Shown here: one piece after another, positions 43,906 through 55,984 of the stretch
Layout of the letters: each line of letters opens with the position of its first letter
How positions within the stretch are numbered: the stretch's first letter is position 1
NCBI GenBank assembly: GCA_014529385.2
Contig: CM043945.1
Span: 152,867,741-152,931,740 of the forward strand
From: Adiantum capillus-veneris
Lineage: Eukaryota > Streptophyta > Polypodiopsida > Polypodiales > Pteridaceae
Direction: 5' to 3'
Length of the DNA stretch: 64,000 nt
Translations under genes and position numbers: made by a program
The notes under the pieces: model-generated
The model's database searches: none
Seen by the model: the letters and a program-made list of their open reading frames with translations, nothing else
Told to the model about the DNA's origin: nothing

Positions 43906-45512
43906 TCTCCCCTTCTTGAAAGAGAGTAATCGCCCGCGATTACAGCATATCTGCAAAACAACTCAAGTTAGCTCAAAATTTCCGAGGGACATTCCGAGGG
44001 ACAATCAGTTTGCTCTTTTTATTAAGGAGTTAGCTTCTCCTTTCTGCTCTTTTGATCAAGGAGTTAGCTGCTCCTATCGGCTGTTTTGATCAAGGAGTTA
44101 GCTTCTCCTTTCGTCCAAATCGGAACTCTTGATATTCCGGCGTAGTAAAATTAGCCATCACACCCAGACCGTACTGATCTTCCACGGGTGTCTTGATGCA
44201 CTAAAATTACATACCCAGGCAATCTCATCCAATTAGGAATATTCAGTGTTTGGCACATCACAATGCAACACAAATGCTCACATATGCATGTTACAAGACA
44301 TAGAAACATAAAGCCGCCGATGAACACTCCTCCCGCATAACCTAACAAGGTCCGGGCCGGGAGATATTCAACGACTCCCTCATCACTCCTCCCGCATAAC
44401 CTAAAAAGGTCCGGGCCGGGAGATATAGAGGCCTTTTACAACCAAACGCCCCCCAGACCGCAGCCTGCATCGTTTGGAGGTGCTGAGAGTAACCACTGCT
44501 CAGACTTCTTAATACTCCTCCCGCATAACCATCCAGATCTGGGCCGAGAGTCACACCAACAATTATTTTACAAGCATACAACCAAACGCTCCCCAGGCAT
44601 CGGCCTGCGTCGTTCGGAGGTTTTCAAACATACAACGAAACGCTCCCCAGGCATCGGCCTGCGTCGTTCCGAGGTTCAAACAATACCAAAACAGTATTTC
44701 TCACTTCTCCACCCAGGAGTAAAATCACCAATCATTGAAACCAGTATCAAACCAGAGTCAAACAATTCAAATCGGCACCAAAACAGGTTCAAAACAGATA
44801 CCATCCATTTCAAACAAATTCCAAACAGGACCACCAAACAAGCTCAAACAGAACTCAAACTTAAAAAGCAATCTCGACATCAATCGAGCTCGAAAAGTCG
44901 ACTGACTTTCCATCCTGAAACCTGTACCAAAAATTAGGGTTAGGTTTCTTCCATAAGGTCGTAGCCGAGCACAGCATGGTCCATCAGCTCTTGGACAAAC
45001 AGTGTTTCTTTGGCGGCGATGGTAGTCCCAAGATAGCAATCGCACTCGGTCTCCAAGTTCATCTGCTCGTGAAGAGACATCTACTAGGAGATGTCGAGAA
45101 ACTTCAAGTTATAATCTGCTAGGGTTTCCATGGCAAGCACCCACTCTGCCAGAAGTTGCACTCCGAAGGAAGATGTCAGAAACCATATAACTTCGGGCAA
45201 AAAAATTCTTGAAAGCTTGCCAAGTACTTGGAGTATGCTGCTTGGTAGCTGTAGACATCAACGTCTACATGGCACTACGTCTGAGAAAAACAGTGACTTG
45301 AAACAAATCTGAATCCTTCTCTTGCAAGTGATCTTAATTGGCTTATGCCCTGTAAGACACTGCGGTGAAGATGAGAGCGCACCCGATGCGCGATGAAGTA
45401 AGGGTGGGAGTGGCTGATATCTCAAATATAATTCAATTCCAATAGCTCTGTCTGCTCTTTTGTAGGACCGGTATGCTTTCAGGAAAGCACACGGCTGATG
45501 CTTTGATACCAC
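43906..45512 (-). other. Interior of element F with tandem repeats
   Basis: No supported gene in 1.6 kb. Two short repeats alternate at 44320-44690. One is CTCCTCCCGCATAACC...GGTCCGGGCCGGGAG, three copies (about 44326, 44389 and 44515). The other is AACGCTCCCCAGGCATCGGCC with CGTCGTTCGGAGGTT, three copies (about 44445, 44584 and 44638). GGAGTTAGCTxCTCCT inverted words lie at 44024-44110. The right half matches F-prime. Confidence 0.75.
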
Positions 45513-46280
45513 TGTCACAAGGCGGGCACCACGTGCCAATAGAAAAGAGCAGACTGAATAGACTTTTAGCACTTCAATAACAACTGAACTGAGAGAGAGA
45601 GAGAGAGAGAGAGACAACACGCGACACGGAGTGGCGGAATTCCACCCAAGAGAGTATTGGCCCCAAACCTTGGCGCCCCTTTCGGTATTTCTTTATATTG
45701 CATCATCAAAGTACAAGCCGGTACTCCAGACTCTGCACCTTCTCCAGGAAGCATGCCAGAGAATGAGCCCTAGCCTCATATTTAAAGGCCCTTGGCCTGA
45801 AAAGCAGTTATAGTAAAAAGCCTTTAAAACTCAAAAGCTTCTGGTTCAAAAGCAAAGCCAAAAACTGCCAGCATAAATCACGGAAATCCGTACAGCCTGC
45901 CACGTCATCAGACAACGCAAAACGCAAAAATCTGTCCTTAGGGTTAGGGTTAGGGTTTCTGCAGTTTTAGGGGTTTTGGCAGCAGAATTAGGGTTTGCAG
46001 GTTTTAGGGTTAGGGTTTCAGCAGTTAGGGTTTCTGGCAGAAATTAGGGTTTGCAGGTCTTAGGGTTAGGGTTTCCAGAATTAGGGTTTCAGCAATTAGG
46101 GTTTTCAGAATTAGGGTTTCTGGCAGAAATTAGGGTTAGGGTTTTCTGCACTCGGGCAACCACGTCCTCAGTCTGTGACACTTCTTCTACTGCTTGTTCT
46201 TCTTAGGGTTTAGGCCCCTCGGCCGGCATCTGTAAGTTGGCTCCATTCTTTAGGCTTCGACACGTCAGCAGTTTGTTACA
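45513..46280 (-). repeat. 5' LTR of element F
   Basis: 768 bp, same ends as the 3' LTR, with a GA tract at about 45592-45614 and its own telomere-like cluster. The primer-binding site lies just left of it (45500-45510). Confidence 0.9.
45937..46147. repeat. Telomere-like cluster in F 5' LTR
   Basis: About ten TAGGGTTT words in the same arrangement as in the 3' LTR, with small indels. Confidence 0.9.
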
Positions 46281-46285
46281 TCTCG

Positions 46286-47301
46286 CTTCATGCGAACCTA
46301 CCGGGGGGCAACACCGTTGAGTGCATCGCCGAGAAAAAGGTCCGTCTACCTCATATACGGCCAGGCAGAGCCACATAACAGCTCACTCTCTAATCTACTC
46401 TTGGGAGATACTGGAGCCATCATCGAACAGGATTCTGAACTCTAATAGTGATGGCATAGCACTGCATGCCTAACTAGAAATCCCAAAACAGGATGCTAAC
46501 CACAGGGTTGGGTTACACACAAGAGGCCCCTCACCAATCCTTTCTATTATGCAAGGCGGCATCCTTTCAAATCATGCTCTCTTATCTATGTGCACTGTGT
46601 CATAGGATTCCCCAGTGTTGTGTAGGGTGCCTCGTCTTGAACATGGTATTCTTTCAAATAACACACTTCGTATTCACTGCTCAAAGCTTCTGGTGTGATA
46701 GGTGCACCCTCCAAGGGGAGATTCACCGCAACAGAGGGCTGCCCAAGTTGATCTCTCAGTCAAGTTTATCATCCATTGCGCCAGACATTTGTGTGCCTTA
46801 GAAGACACTTCAAGTAAAGATTCACCACAACAAAGGGCTGCCCATTGTCCCGCTGATCGGCGTTGATTCAAGAGGTCAAGATCCGAGATGGTTGTCCCTT
46901 GATGGAGGCCACGCCTGTTGCCACTGTTTTCAGCCATCTTTGTAATATTTGAGATGTTTCATGCTTCTTTAAAATAAGAAAAAACATTTCTCTCGAAGCC
47001 GGAAAATCAAAGATTAGAAGAATGAACACTTTAAACGTAAGCTGTATAACCTTTCATGTTAAACGCCTTCATAACCTCAATCCAATGCAATTATTGACAC
47101 ACATGCATGCAAACGTGACAACTGTGAAGGGGATACGTGACTTGAGAGCCAGCTGCATATGGTTGGGCTATACTCAATTCAGCCAAATTTGACTCTACAC
47201 GACAGAGCACATCGTCCAAAGTAGCCACAAAAAGAGCTTGATGGAAGCAAAGAAAAAATGGGGACCCGGGAAGTGAGAAGGAAAGGGAAAAAACGCAGAG
47301 G

Positions 47302-47336
<35 letters not shown>

Positions 47337-47941
47337 GTTGTGTTGTGCTGCTTGATTTATGATAGAGGTACCTGGAGAGTTCGGAGCCTCAATCACAACA
47401 TCACCCATGACGATCACCAATGTATCTCATCAAGCACACTAAATATGTAGAGTACAGTGTCACTCGCTTAATTGTCAAGAATGAAGCATCTTGACTCCAT
47501 TACTTCAAAATGTACGCTTTATCGAAGCTCCGCAGAGCACATGATTGAACAGCTTCGGTCTATAAAAGCAGAGTAATCTTGTTTTTACAAAAAGGAGAGA
47601 ACGTGTGCAGAGCCGCTGCTTTGTTCGCACTCTGTTGCAAGCTTTTCGAAACAAAAAGGTAAACTACCCACATTCGGTTCTGCGGCCGCAAAGGGGCCCA
47701 CAACGCAGCTATTGCTGAATGCTCGTCACTTTCACGGGAGTCTTCCCCCCAAAAACGCCTCACACGCGCAAATGCAATCGTTAAGTGGCCTAAAACAAAA
47801 AGGACTTGCTTTGGGAGAAACTCACAAGGGCCTGCCGAAATTGATGCCACCCACTTTTGAGGGGAGATCATCATAGGATGATAAGAGCCCTCTGTTTTCA
47901 TAATGCACATGCACTATGGCACTGCCTTAAGGTGCGCAATG
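46286..47941. other. Unassigned stretch with LTR-like piece and G run
   Basis: 46335-46450 resembles 39730-39870 (GTCTACCT...TACGGCC...GGGAGATAC), probably a leftover of the same LTR family. A 27-base word around GGGGAGATTCACCGCAACAGAGGGCTGCCCA is imperfectly repeated at about 46718 and 46815. A G run of about 30 bases lies at 47304-47334. Minus-strand open frames at 47091-47420 (with a proline run from the G tract) and 47560-47910 (116 codons) match nothing I know; a donor-like CCAG|GTACC near 47371 leaves open a decayed host exon. No confident gene. Confidence 0.4.
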
Positions 47942-50730
47942 TATATTTGACGAGTGTGTATGTGGAGTAACTACAATTTGTAATATCTTGCCTTGGGTAT
48001 GCATTCATTCACAACTGCTAAAACTTTTGGCATTTGGCAATGTGCCAAAGCATCTTAGGCATTCAATGTTGTCACCAAAGAAAGGTCATTCATAAAATAC
48101 AGTATGTCCAACCGTAGAGCTTGATTACTATAACCATACAGTGAAAAACAATCTGAAATTTAAACAAAGCAAAATTTATTGTATGCGAAAGTAGTACCCC
48201 ATTTTACAGTGACATAATAAGAATGTATTATGATTGTGCCACTGTTAGGAATGCAAATTTTTGACAAAGCAAACCCCATCATACTATGATATGGTAAGTA
48301 TGTACAATGATTTTATGCAAATAAGACAATTTTTGCATTTGAACACATCATGGTCACTCCTACCCCAACATTTCACTTTTTCTCATTATAAGTGCTTATT
48401 GGAATTGTTGAAAGTGTCTCCATGAGCCTTCGAACTAACATTTTTCACATCAAAAATTGTCTCTAGCCTTGGAAATTCTTTCATATATTTTGAATCTATA
48501 AATCCCAAGAAATGATTGTTTTTGCTTAGCAATAACATTCTATTACATTCATTGCAGGCTTGCTTTTGGATGAAGCAGTCTATGTGCTATATACGAACTT
48601 TTCTTTATGTTATGGATGGTCAATTTGCAATCCCTGTCAAATCATAACAATATCAACATGAGAATAATTGTAAGGATCCAACTCTAAGATAAGAACACCA
48701 TAACATTCTCTTAAACTACCAAGGAACCTCTTTTGCGACCTCTTTTAGTAGAATACCAAGTTGTGATGTTGTAGCTACATGAAGTCTTGGTCCCACCATA
48801 TCATAATCAACATTGAAATCTTTCATTGTTAGCAAATCACTATTTTGTTTAGCTTATTCGGTTGAACCAATTTACAAATGTGGAAAATAGTGGCACCTCG
48901 ATTGTCTTCATTTTATGAACCTGAGTCATAAACATTTGCATGTGTAGTGCAAAAGAAGTCAATCTCAAAAGTATTGTATGAGCAAGATAAAGTCATAACA
49001 CATGTAGTTGAAGATATACAATCACTCCCTTTTGCATAGCATGGGGTCAAAGAGCAATAACTATTTCACGCGCTCATACTAGACAATACTCTTTTGCATC
49101 CCAACTACAACGCACTAATATTCGACTTGGTTACCATTCATGTTCTCTAGACCAAACTTGTGGCTATCTAGACTACTTTCTCAATCTCAAGCAATTCGTC
49201 ACGTTACAAGGGTATCACAAGAAAAAATATTGTTTTTACCTCCAAAAGGGCTATCATATATTTGACAAGTGTGTATGTGGAGTAACTACAATTTGTAATA
49301 TCTTGTCTTAGGTATGCATTCAGAGCATTCAATGTTGTCACCAAAGAAAAATTGTTCATAACATACAATATGCTAAACGATAGAGCTTGCTTACTATAAC
49401 CATACAGTGACAAACAATACCCCATTATACAATGCTATAGTAAGAATATACTATGATTGTGCCATTGTTTTTTCAAGGAACGCAAATTTTAGACAAAGAA
49501 ATATCACATTACACTATAATATGGTAAGTATGTATTGTGATTGTGCCCCTGTTTTATGCAAATATGACAATTATTACATTTGAATAACTCATGGTTACTC
49601 CTACCTCAACAATTTACTTTGGCTCATAATAAACTATTATAAGTCCTTATTGGAATTGTTGAAAGTCCAAACTAACATTCTTCACATCAAATATTGTCTA
49701 TGACCCTAGAAATTCTTCATATGTTATGAATCTATAAATCCCAAGAAATGATCGTTTTTGCTTAGCAATAACATTTTATTACATCCATTGTAGGCTTGCT
49801 TTTGGACAAAGTGGTCTATGTATTATGGACAGGCTTCTCTTGATTGTATGGATCATCAATCTGCAATCTTGATCAATCATAACAATATCATTATGAGCAT
49901 AATTGTAAAAATCGAACTCTAAGATAATAACGCCATAACATTCTCTTGAGCTTCCAATGAACCATAAACCATAGGGCTCACCTCTTTTAGTAGCATATCA
50001 AGTTGTGGTGTTGCAACAATGCATGTGCCGTGAAGTCTTGGTCCAACCATATCATAATCAACATTGAAATATGAAATATCTTTCATTGTTAGCAAATCAT
50101 TATTTTGTTTAGCTTATTCATTTGAACCAATCTACAAGTGTGGAAAACATGGCACCTCAATTGTCTTCATTTTACAAACTTGAGTCATAAACATGCATGT
50201 GTGTAGTGCAAATGAATTTGATCTTGAAAGTATTATATGAGCAAGATCAATTCGTAACACATGCAAATGAAGATATACAATCACTCCCTTATGCATAACA
50301 TGGGGTGAAGGAGCAATAACTAGTTCACATGCTCATACGACTATACTCTTATGCATCTCAACTACCTTAATTGTCATTCGTTTTACAAACTTGAGTCATA
50401 AATGTGCACGTGTGTGGTGCAAATGAAGTTGATCTTAAAAGTATTATATGAGCAAGATAAACCCATAATACATGCAAATGAAGATATACAATTACTCCCT
50501 TATGCAAAGCATGGAGTCAAGGAGCAATAACTAGTCACATGCTCATACGATCGTTCTCCTGTACATCCGAACTACAAAGAACTAACATTCACCTCGGTTA
50601 CCATTCATATTCTCCATACTAAACTTGTGAGCTATCTATAATAATTTATCAGTCTCAAGCAATTGGTCATGTTACAAGGATATCACAAATAAAAATATTG
50701 TTTTTACATTCAAAAGGGCTGGCATCCCAT
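47942..50730. repeat. Tandem duplication of an AT-rich segment, 1.3 and 1.5 kb
   Basis: Unit 1 (about 47942-49255) and unit 2 (about 49257-50730) both begin ATATTTGAC-AGTGTGTATG and both end with TATTGTTTTTAC and CAAAAGGGCT. Order is conserved between them, with many substitutions and indels. Unit 2 holds an extra internal duplication of about 190 bp (50150-50340 and 50345-50540). No gene is seen. Confidence 0.8.
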
Positions 50731-50771
50731 TGTTAAGATCAACAACTCCAAAAGTCCTTGCATACTGGTCT

Positions 50772-50772
<1 letters not shown>

Positions 50773-50828
<56 letters not shown>

Positions 50829-50926
50829 CATGCAAGCTCTACAATAGCAACAAATAATAGCATGCATAGAGGTTCAAGCAAGCTCTACAATAGCAACAAA
50901 TAATAGCATGCATAGAGGTTCAAGCA
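50773..50926. repeat. GA microsatellite and 47-bp tandem duplication
   Basis: (GA)n at 50773-50826, then AAGCTCTACAATAGCAACAA...GCATGCATAGAGGTTC twice in tandem with almost no change. Confidence 0.9.
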
Positions 50927-52502
50927 ATGTGGTGCACCTTATGTATCTTCCATAGGCCACATCTATCCACTACGCATGGTTTGCACTTGTCTTTGTTGAC
51001 TATAGATTGTGGACTGATTGTGGGTATGATTGAGAAGAGGTGTCTCTACCATGGGTATACTTGTTTACTAGATTTTGCTAGAGTAGAAATGTATGTGAGT
51101 ATATCCTATTCAATGTGCATCTCTTCAATAATTTTGTTTTTAGTGTAAATGACAGTTGTTGTAAAGCTAGTGGCTTTTTGCAACAATGATGATGTATGCA
51201 TGCATAATCACAAACTAATTAGATGATTATTTTGTTAAAAACACACTATGGAATAAGCTGTCTCCCTCTAAGATTCGCCTGCTAAGTTGTGTAGATGCTA
51301 TTCCTTAGTGATTTTTATACTTTTTGTGCAAACATGTATATTATAGTTTATAGTTAAATCAATGATTGGCTCAAAATGTCATGGAAATATGGGTGGTCGT
51401 CATATAAAAGATCCCAATTGTGTTTGAGGAGGACTTGCAGATATAGCATATTGGGTATCTATGCATTACTTGTATCTACTTAACCAAAACATGCAAAATG
51501 ATCACCCCACAAAAATAACCAAAACCATTTGAGGCTACAAGTATATGTAATCTTTGGTAAATAAGTAGTTTGCTATTGCACACCGTGTAGATCACCCACG
51601 ATGTCTTGTACTAGCGAATTTTTTATACATCGTACTGCATCAAGATGCTTGTGTAGCAGTGTTGACCTGAAGCTTTCAACATTGAGTTTGTGTATATGAG
51701 TTTCAATGTACTAGTGAATTTTGTGTACATTGTGCTACAAGCGGAAGACGTAGCGTCCCTGCAAAATAACTCGAATAGCATGATAGAAACAACAAAACAC
51801 CGCAAATATGCATACCTGACAAAGCCTGTGAGCATATAATCAAATCGTACTCGAACAGAGAGAGGGCGAGAGCGTGATAGAACGAGAGAGCACGTGCATG
51901 CGCACCTCCTAAAGCGGAGTGCTACGCCGGCACGGCAAGAGAGAAGAGGGGAGAGGGGAGAAGAAGTACACAGACACTGGGTGCAATCTCCCCCCGTGCA
52001 AGAGTGACCATTTCCCTCTTGCACGTATTTTATTTATAGATTTTTTGAATGGTCAAAATGAGTACAGACTACCTGGCCGGTCATAGATGGCCAAAGCTCA
52101 TAAAAGAGCACTTGAATAAATATACATAAAATGTAATTTCCTTTTGCAATAGCCTAGCTCGGTCAAGCCTTTTCCACCTGTCAACTGCAATAAATAGTAA
52201 AATGTTAATTCCATAACACATTGTACTGCATCAAGATGCTTGTGTAGCAGTGCTGACCTAAAGCTTTCAACATTGAGTTTGTGTATTTGAGTTTCAATGT
52301 ACATACCATTTAGTGGGTAGTTGATACTATTAAACAATAAATAATTAGTGGTGTATTTGTAATGTATTGATTGACTCAAGTTATGTTCCTCTAATTTTAC
52401 CATTCATTGTTCCCCTTTGATGTTGTACTAAAAGTGATATTGGATTTTAGTGCTTTTATACATGTGTAAAGCATTAAAAAGACTAAAATTTGAGAAAGGA
52501 TC
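50927..52502. other. Unassigned AT-rich stretch with a 100-bp dispersed duplication
   Basis: 51625-51720 and 52220-52313 share TGCATCAAGATGCTTGTGTA and the following CTTTCAACATTGAG with few differences. No coding region is supported on either strand. Confidence 0.6.
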
Positions 52503-52716
52503 CACTACTACAAGCGGCTCTTTGACCTATCGACACAAAAAGAGCGACACTTTTTGGACTTCCACGTGGCATCGCTTGCTATGTCTGTCAATATCATAGT
52601 CAATATGTGTGTTTATAACATAAACTGTGATATCAACGCTTGGCAATGGCCAATAAAATTCAAACTTGAGCTATTCATGGTGGCAAGAAGCATATCCATC
52701 CTCCCCCTTGTGCTAC

Positions 52717-53145
52717 AGGTCTTATGTCACTATTTGATGCAAGTGTTGAGCATAAAGGGTTGGACAATGATGCTAAACCACTTTTAGCTTGTACACAGTA
52801 GTGTGTGTATGCATGAGAATGTGTATATAAGGAAGTGTTTACATGCATTTGGAAGGTTTTCTACTATGATATTGGGTTTCAAATATGGTGGACAATGTTT
52901 ATATGGCAAATAGTCATGTTGCATGGTGGCCATCGGGCTCATGTACATGCCTGGACAAGTTGTCTAATCCTTAGATGCGGTTTCAAGGGGCTTCATTTGG
53001 ATCTAGGGAATGTGTTTGACCTTTTTAGAATGTAAATAATGCAAGTGGGATGTGTGGGTGTTCTCATCTTGCCCCTGAAGTTTGACTTGTGTGGTAACAA
53101 GCTATTTGCAACGTGCGATATGTAGCGATGTATGGACAGCCTTGG
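52717..53145 (+). repeat. Direct repeat, first copy (second at 59629-60050)
   Basis: About 425 bp, GGTCTTATGTCACT... to ...GTATGGACAGCCTTGGAA, shared with 59629-60050 in the same orientation at high similarity. The pair flanks the Gag-like ORF and K2. It may be the remnant LTRs of a retroelement or an internal duplication. Confidence 0.75.
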
Positions 53146-53977
53146 AAGTGGTCAAAAATGAAACTCTGGCATGCAAAAATTATTTTTGGGTATCAAGGAG
53201 ACCTACAAAATTTGGTGGATTTTGGAGTTTGTTTGGTATATTTCCTACGAAAAATGCCCGTCGAGGATCAAAACCGGCCAAACATGGCCCAAAAAAGGTC
53301 AAAGTCTCCATGCTTGAGGAGTGCATGTGAAGTTCATTATCAGTACTTTCACCTCTCTGTGTGAAGGAGGAAGTAGGGTTACTGTAGGTGGTCCTATGTA
53401 GTCCAGTCTTGTTCGCGTCGTGTTTTCGAGTGTGTGGAGGAGTGAATGAGAGTATCTTCTCTTAAGTTTTACACTTGAGAGAGTCTATCAAAGTTCTAAG
53501 GTTTCCATGGATGTGTGTGTGTATAAGGATTTGAGGGATGAAGGTGCGGCTTTCTTCAAGACTATGTGACACTATATCGATGCCATTAGGATTGAGGTTA
53601 CACAAAAGAGTCCAACAAAGTGCAGTTTGGTGAAGCTTTTGCAGTGGTTTGACAGAGGCCTTTTGTGGCTGGAGCTTTTGAGATTTTTATATTTTTTCTT
53701 GTATCTTTTTGTTGCCATCGAGTGTGATTACAAGCCTTGATCAACGCGACTCACCATGCAGTGTCTACGGGGAGACAAGAGCTTGTAGATCGAGACATTT
53801 GGAGCTTGAATTGGGTGTGGGGGGAGGATTTTAATTGAGCTCTTGAGTGGTGGTGTGTGAGGTGAGGAAATAAAGTTAATTCCTTGTGTTGTGTTAAGAT
53901 GTGACAGTGTGTGAGTGTGCGCACAATGTCTTTTGCTTCATGAGAAGTGGGAGTTTGAGCGGTGATATTTTCACATT
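53146..53977. other. Leader-like stretch before the Gag-like ORF
   Basis: About 830 bases without a supported gene on either strand. A run of short words around TGTGTGTG and GAGTG occurs. It could be the 5' leader or the rest of a 5' LTR of the Gag-bearing element. Confidence 0.35.
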
Positions 53978-55278
53978 TTGAATGAAGGGAATTTCATGAT
54001 AATGGTGTCGTTCCAACCATCAATTTTCACAGGTTGCAAGGATGCAGAGGATTGGCTTTCATCTTATGAGTTTGACTTGACATGTTTATGTCGTGCAGTT
54101 CCAAGCAAGGCACAAAAGCTTATAAATATCAATTTGGTGGTTAGAGGGAGTGCAAGAGAATGGTTTGAGGGCTTGTCACAGGAGGAGAAAGGAAATTGGG
54201 ATAGGTTTAGGAGATGCTTTTGAAGCGATTCGAGAAGGTGATCCCTCACCAAGATGCATGGAAACATGTTACTAGCATGCTTATGCAAGAGCATGAGTCT
54301 ATTGCACAATTTTGGTCAAGATTTGATGATGCTTGGAGAGTTTGGAAGGATGCTGTGTTGCATGCAGAAGCCATGTGTAACGAAGAATTTTATTCTGGTT
54401 TTACAAATAGCCAAAGTATACATGCGTTCACAAGTTTTTTGTGGCCATTTCTTAAGATGGAAGTGCAGGAGAAAGAGCCCAAATCCTTGTGTGACACATT
54501 AAAGATAGCGCTAGGGAAAGAGATAAATATATGCATGGATACAGGCATGAAGTACCTTTTGTCTTTACCCGATATAGATAATGTGGATGACATCTATGTG
54601 CACAAAATTGCGGTTGCAAATGCTCAAGTTGACAAGGATACCAATTTGGAGAATTGTGTAAATGGCCATATGCTTCAAGCAAGTGTGAATGAAGCATGTA
54701 AAGCAATTGCAAAAACCATGCACGTGTGTATAGTGCAAAACCTCAAGGATACAATAGATGAATGTGAAAGTTTGAGTACTAGCATAGAAAGTGAAGATGA
54801 TGAGAGTGCAATTGGTGAGGATGAGGCGGCCTATGATAGTGACTCATCTTATGCTGATGAGAGTTGGTGTGGCAATTTATTTGATGATGACATAGAATTA
54901 CAAAATCCATTGAAGAACATGGTAGCCTTGCACAAAGAGCAATATATGTTTTGGGAAGGATCTTTGTAGCAACAAGACATGGATTTTTGCATTGATAATG
55001 AGAAGATGGGCTATGGTCAAGGATTTTCTACACCAAGTGAAGATGATGCAAGAGGGAGTGATGCTTTGATGATTGATTTGACCTTGAGTCCGTGTGCTTT
55101 ACTAGAGTTGGCGATTGAGAAAACCTCTAGCGGTTGTGATGCAAAGGTATTGGGTCATGAAGGTGATTTGAATGAATTCTACGTGTGCAAGGATTTGATG
55201 CTAGTGCCATCTCCAATGGATATTGACAATGATATATACCTATGGTTGCTTAGTATAAATATCTTGAGGATGTGGTAG
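53978..55278 (+). pseudogene. Gag-like gene with acidic tail, no pol
   Basis: From ATG 53978: SFQPSIFTGCKDAEDWLSSYE, then KLININLVVRGSAREWFEGL, a Retrotrans_gag-like capsid core. A one-base frame change near 54215 (a TTTT before GA) continues it as LKRFEKVIPHQDAWKHV, HESIAQFWSRFDDAWR and MEVQEKEPKSLCDTLK. Next comes a domain with no known motif and an acidic Ser/Asp/Glu stretch (ESEDDESAIGEDEAAYDSDSS). An in-frame TAG at 54967-54969 splits off a tail of about 100 codons. No zinc knuckle, protease or RT follows. About 430 codons with only two breaks is well preserved for a relic. Likely a retroelement Gag, possibly captured; function unknown. Confidence 0.7.
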
Positions 55279-55747
55279 AGAAGGTAGTTAAAGTGATCTT
55301 TTGCTTGCACAATGATCTTGTGGATGCATTTTAGGTGCTTCAGTGTATGGTTGGGCCCATATTCGTTTATCTCCAAAGATCGTGAATGGAAAAATTGGTG
55401 AGTCTCATGGTAGGTTGGCATGATGAAGGCTTGGTTATGATATCTTGGGTGGCTTTGTATGCATATTTCCAGCTTTTTTAAGTGGCATATACCTTAGGTG
55501 GAAGAAGAAGATGCTAGTGATAGTGCTTCTAAGGTGCTTTTCCAATTTTCGAGTTTCTAGCGGTTGGAGTGATGCTCTCTTTTACGTAGGGAATGAAGAG
55601 AAAATGATGCATCAGGAAAATGATGTGGGATTTATGATTGTCAATGGGATAATCTTTAGTTATGAGATGAATTTTGAAGTGTTTGTGGGTTCGTCTGGTT
55701 GGAACGTTGTATGGTACAAGATTATGTGTGCCAACCATGTAGAAGAT
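55279..55747. other. Sequence left of K2
   Basis: Unassigned. An open frame from 55445 runs on into K2's LTR, so its length has no meaning. It ends in AAGAT, the target duplication of K2. Confidence 0.4.
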
Positions 55748-55970
55748 TGTTGGGGTAAAGGCATTGCGCCTTTGCTCGGGGCCAGACATCCGGTGTCCAA
55801 TCGCCCACTATACGTACATACGCATTCTTTATTCTTCATATACTCAAAAAATAAGGAACTCCTTACCACATTCTTGGAGGTTGCTCCACCCACAGAGTGT
55901 GTCTTCTACTCTTCTCCTCCCTTGCACTCAGCATGCACCGCGCATCGCTTTCGCACCTACCGCTCTCACA
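55748..55970 (+). repeat. 5' LTR of K2
   Basis: TGTTGGGGTAAAGGC...CGCTCTCACA, followed by the primer-binding site. Confidence 0.9.
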
Positions 55971-55984
55971 AGTGGTCTCAAAGC

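Larger units (their letters stand above)
43146..46280 (-). mobile_element. Non-coding LTR retrotransposon F, TSD TCTCG
   Basis: LTRs at 43146-43905 and 45513-46280, with the perfect 5-bp duplication TCTCG at 43141-43145 and 46281-46285. A polypurine tract (reverse complement of TCTCCCCTTCTTG) abuts the left LTR. A primer-binding site (reverse complement TGGTATCAAAG) abuts the right one. The 1.6-kb interior has no gag or pol and carries short tandem repeats. Size and structure are those of a LARD-like or large TRIM-like non-autonomous element. Confidence 0.9.

Noticed and set aside
47091-47420. Minus-strand frame with a proline run
   Set aside because: Prolines come from the G run; no family recognised and no supporting splice structure.
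53113-53364. 83-codon frame in the direct-repeat region
   Set aside because: No family match, and the second copy of the repeat does not keep the frame.
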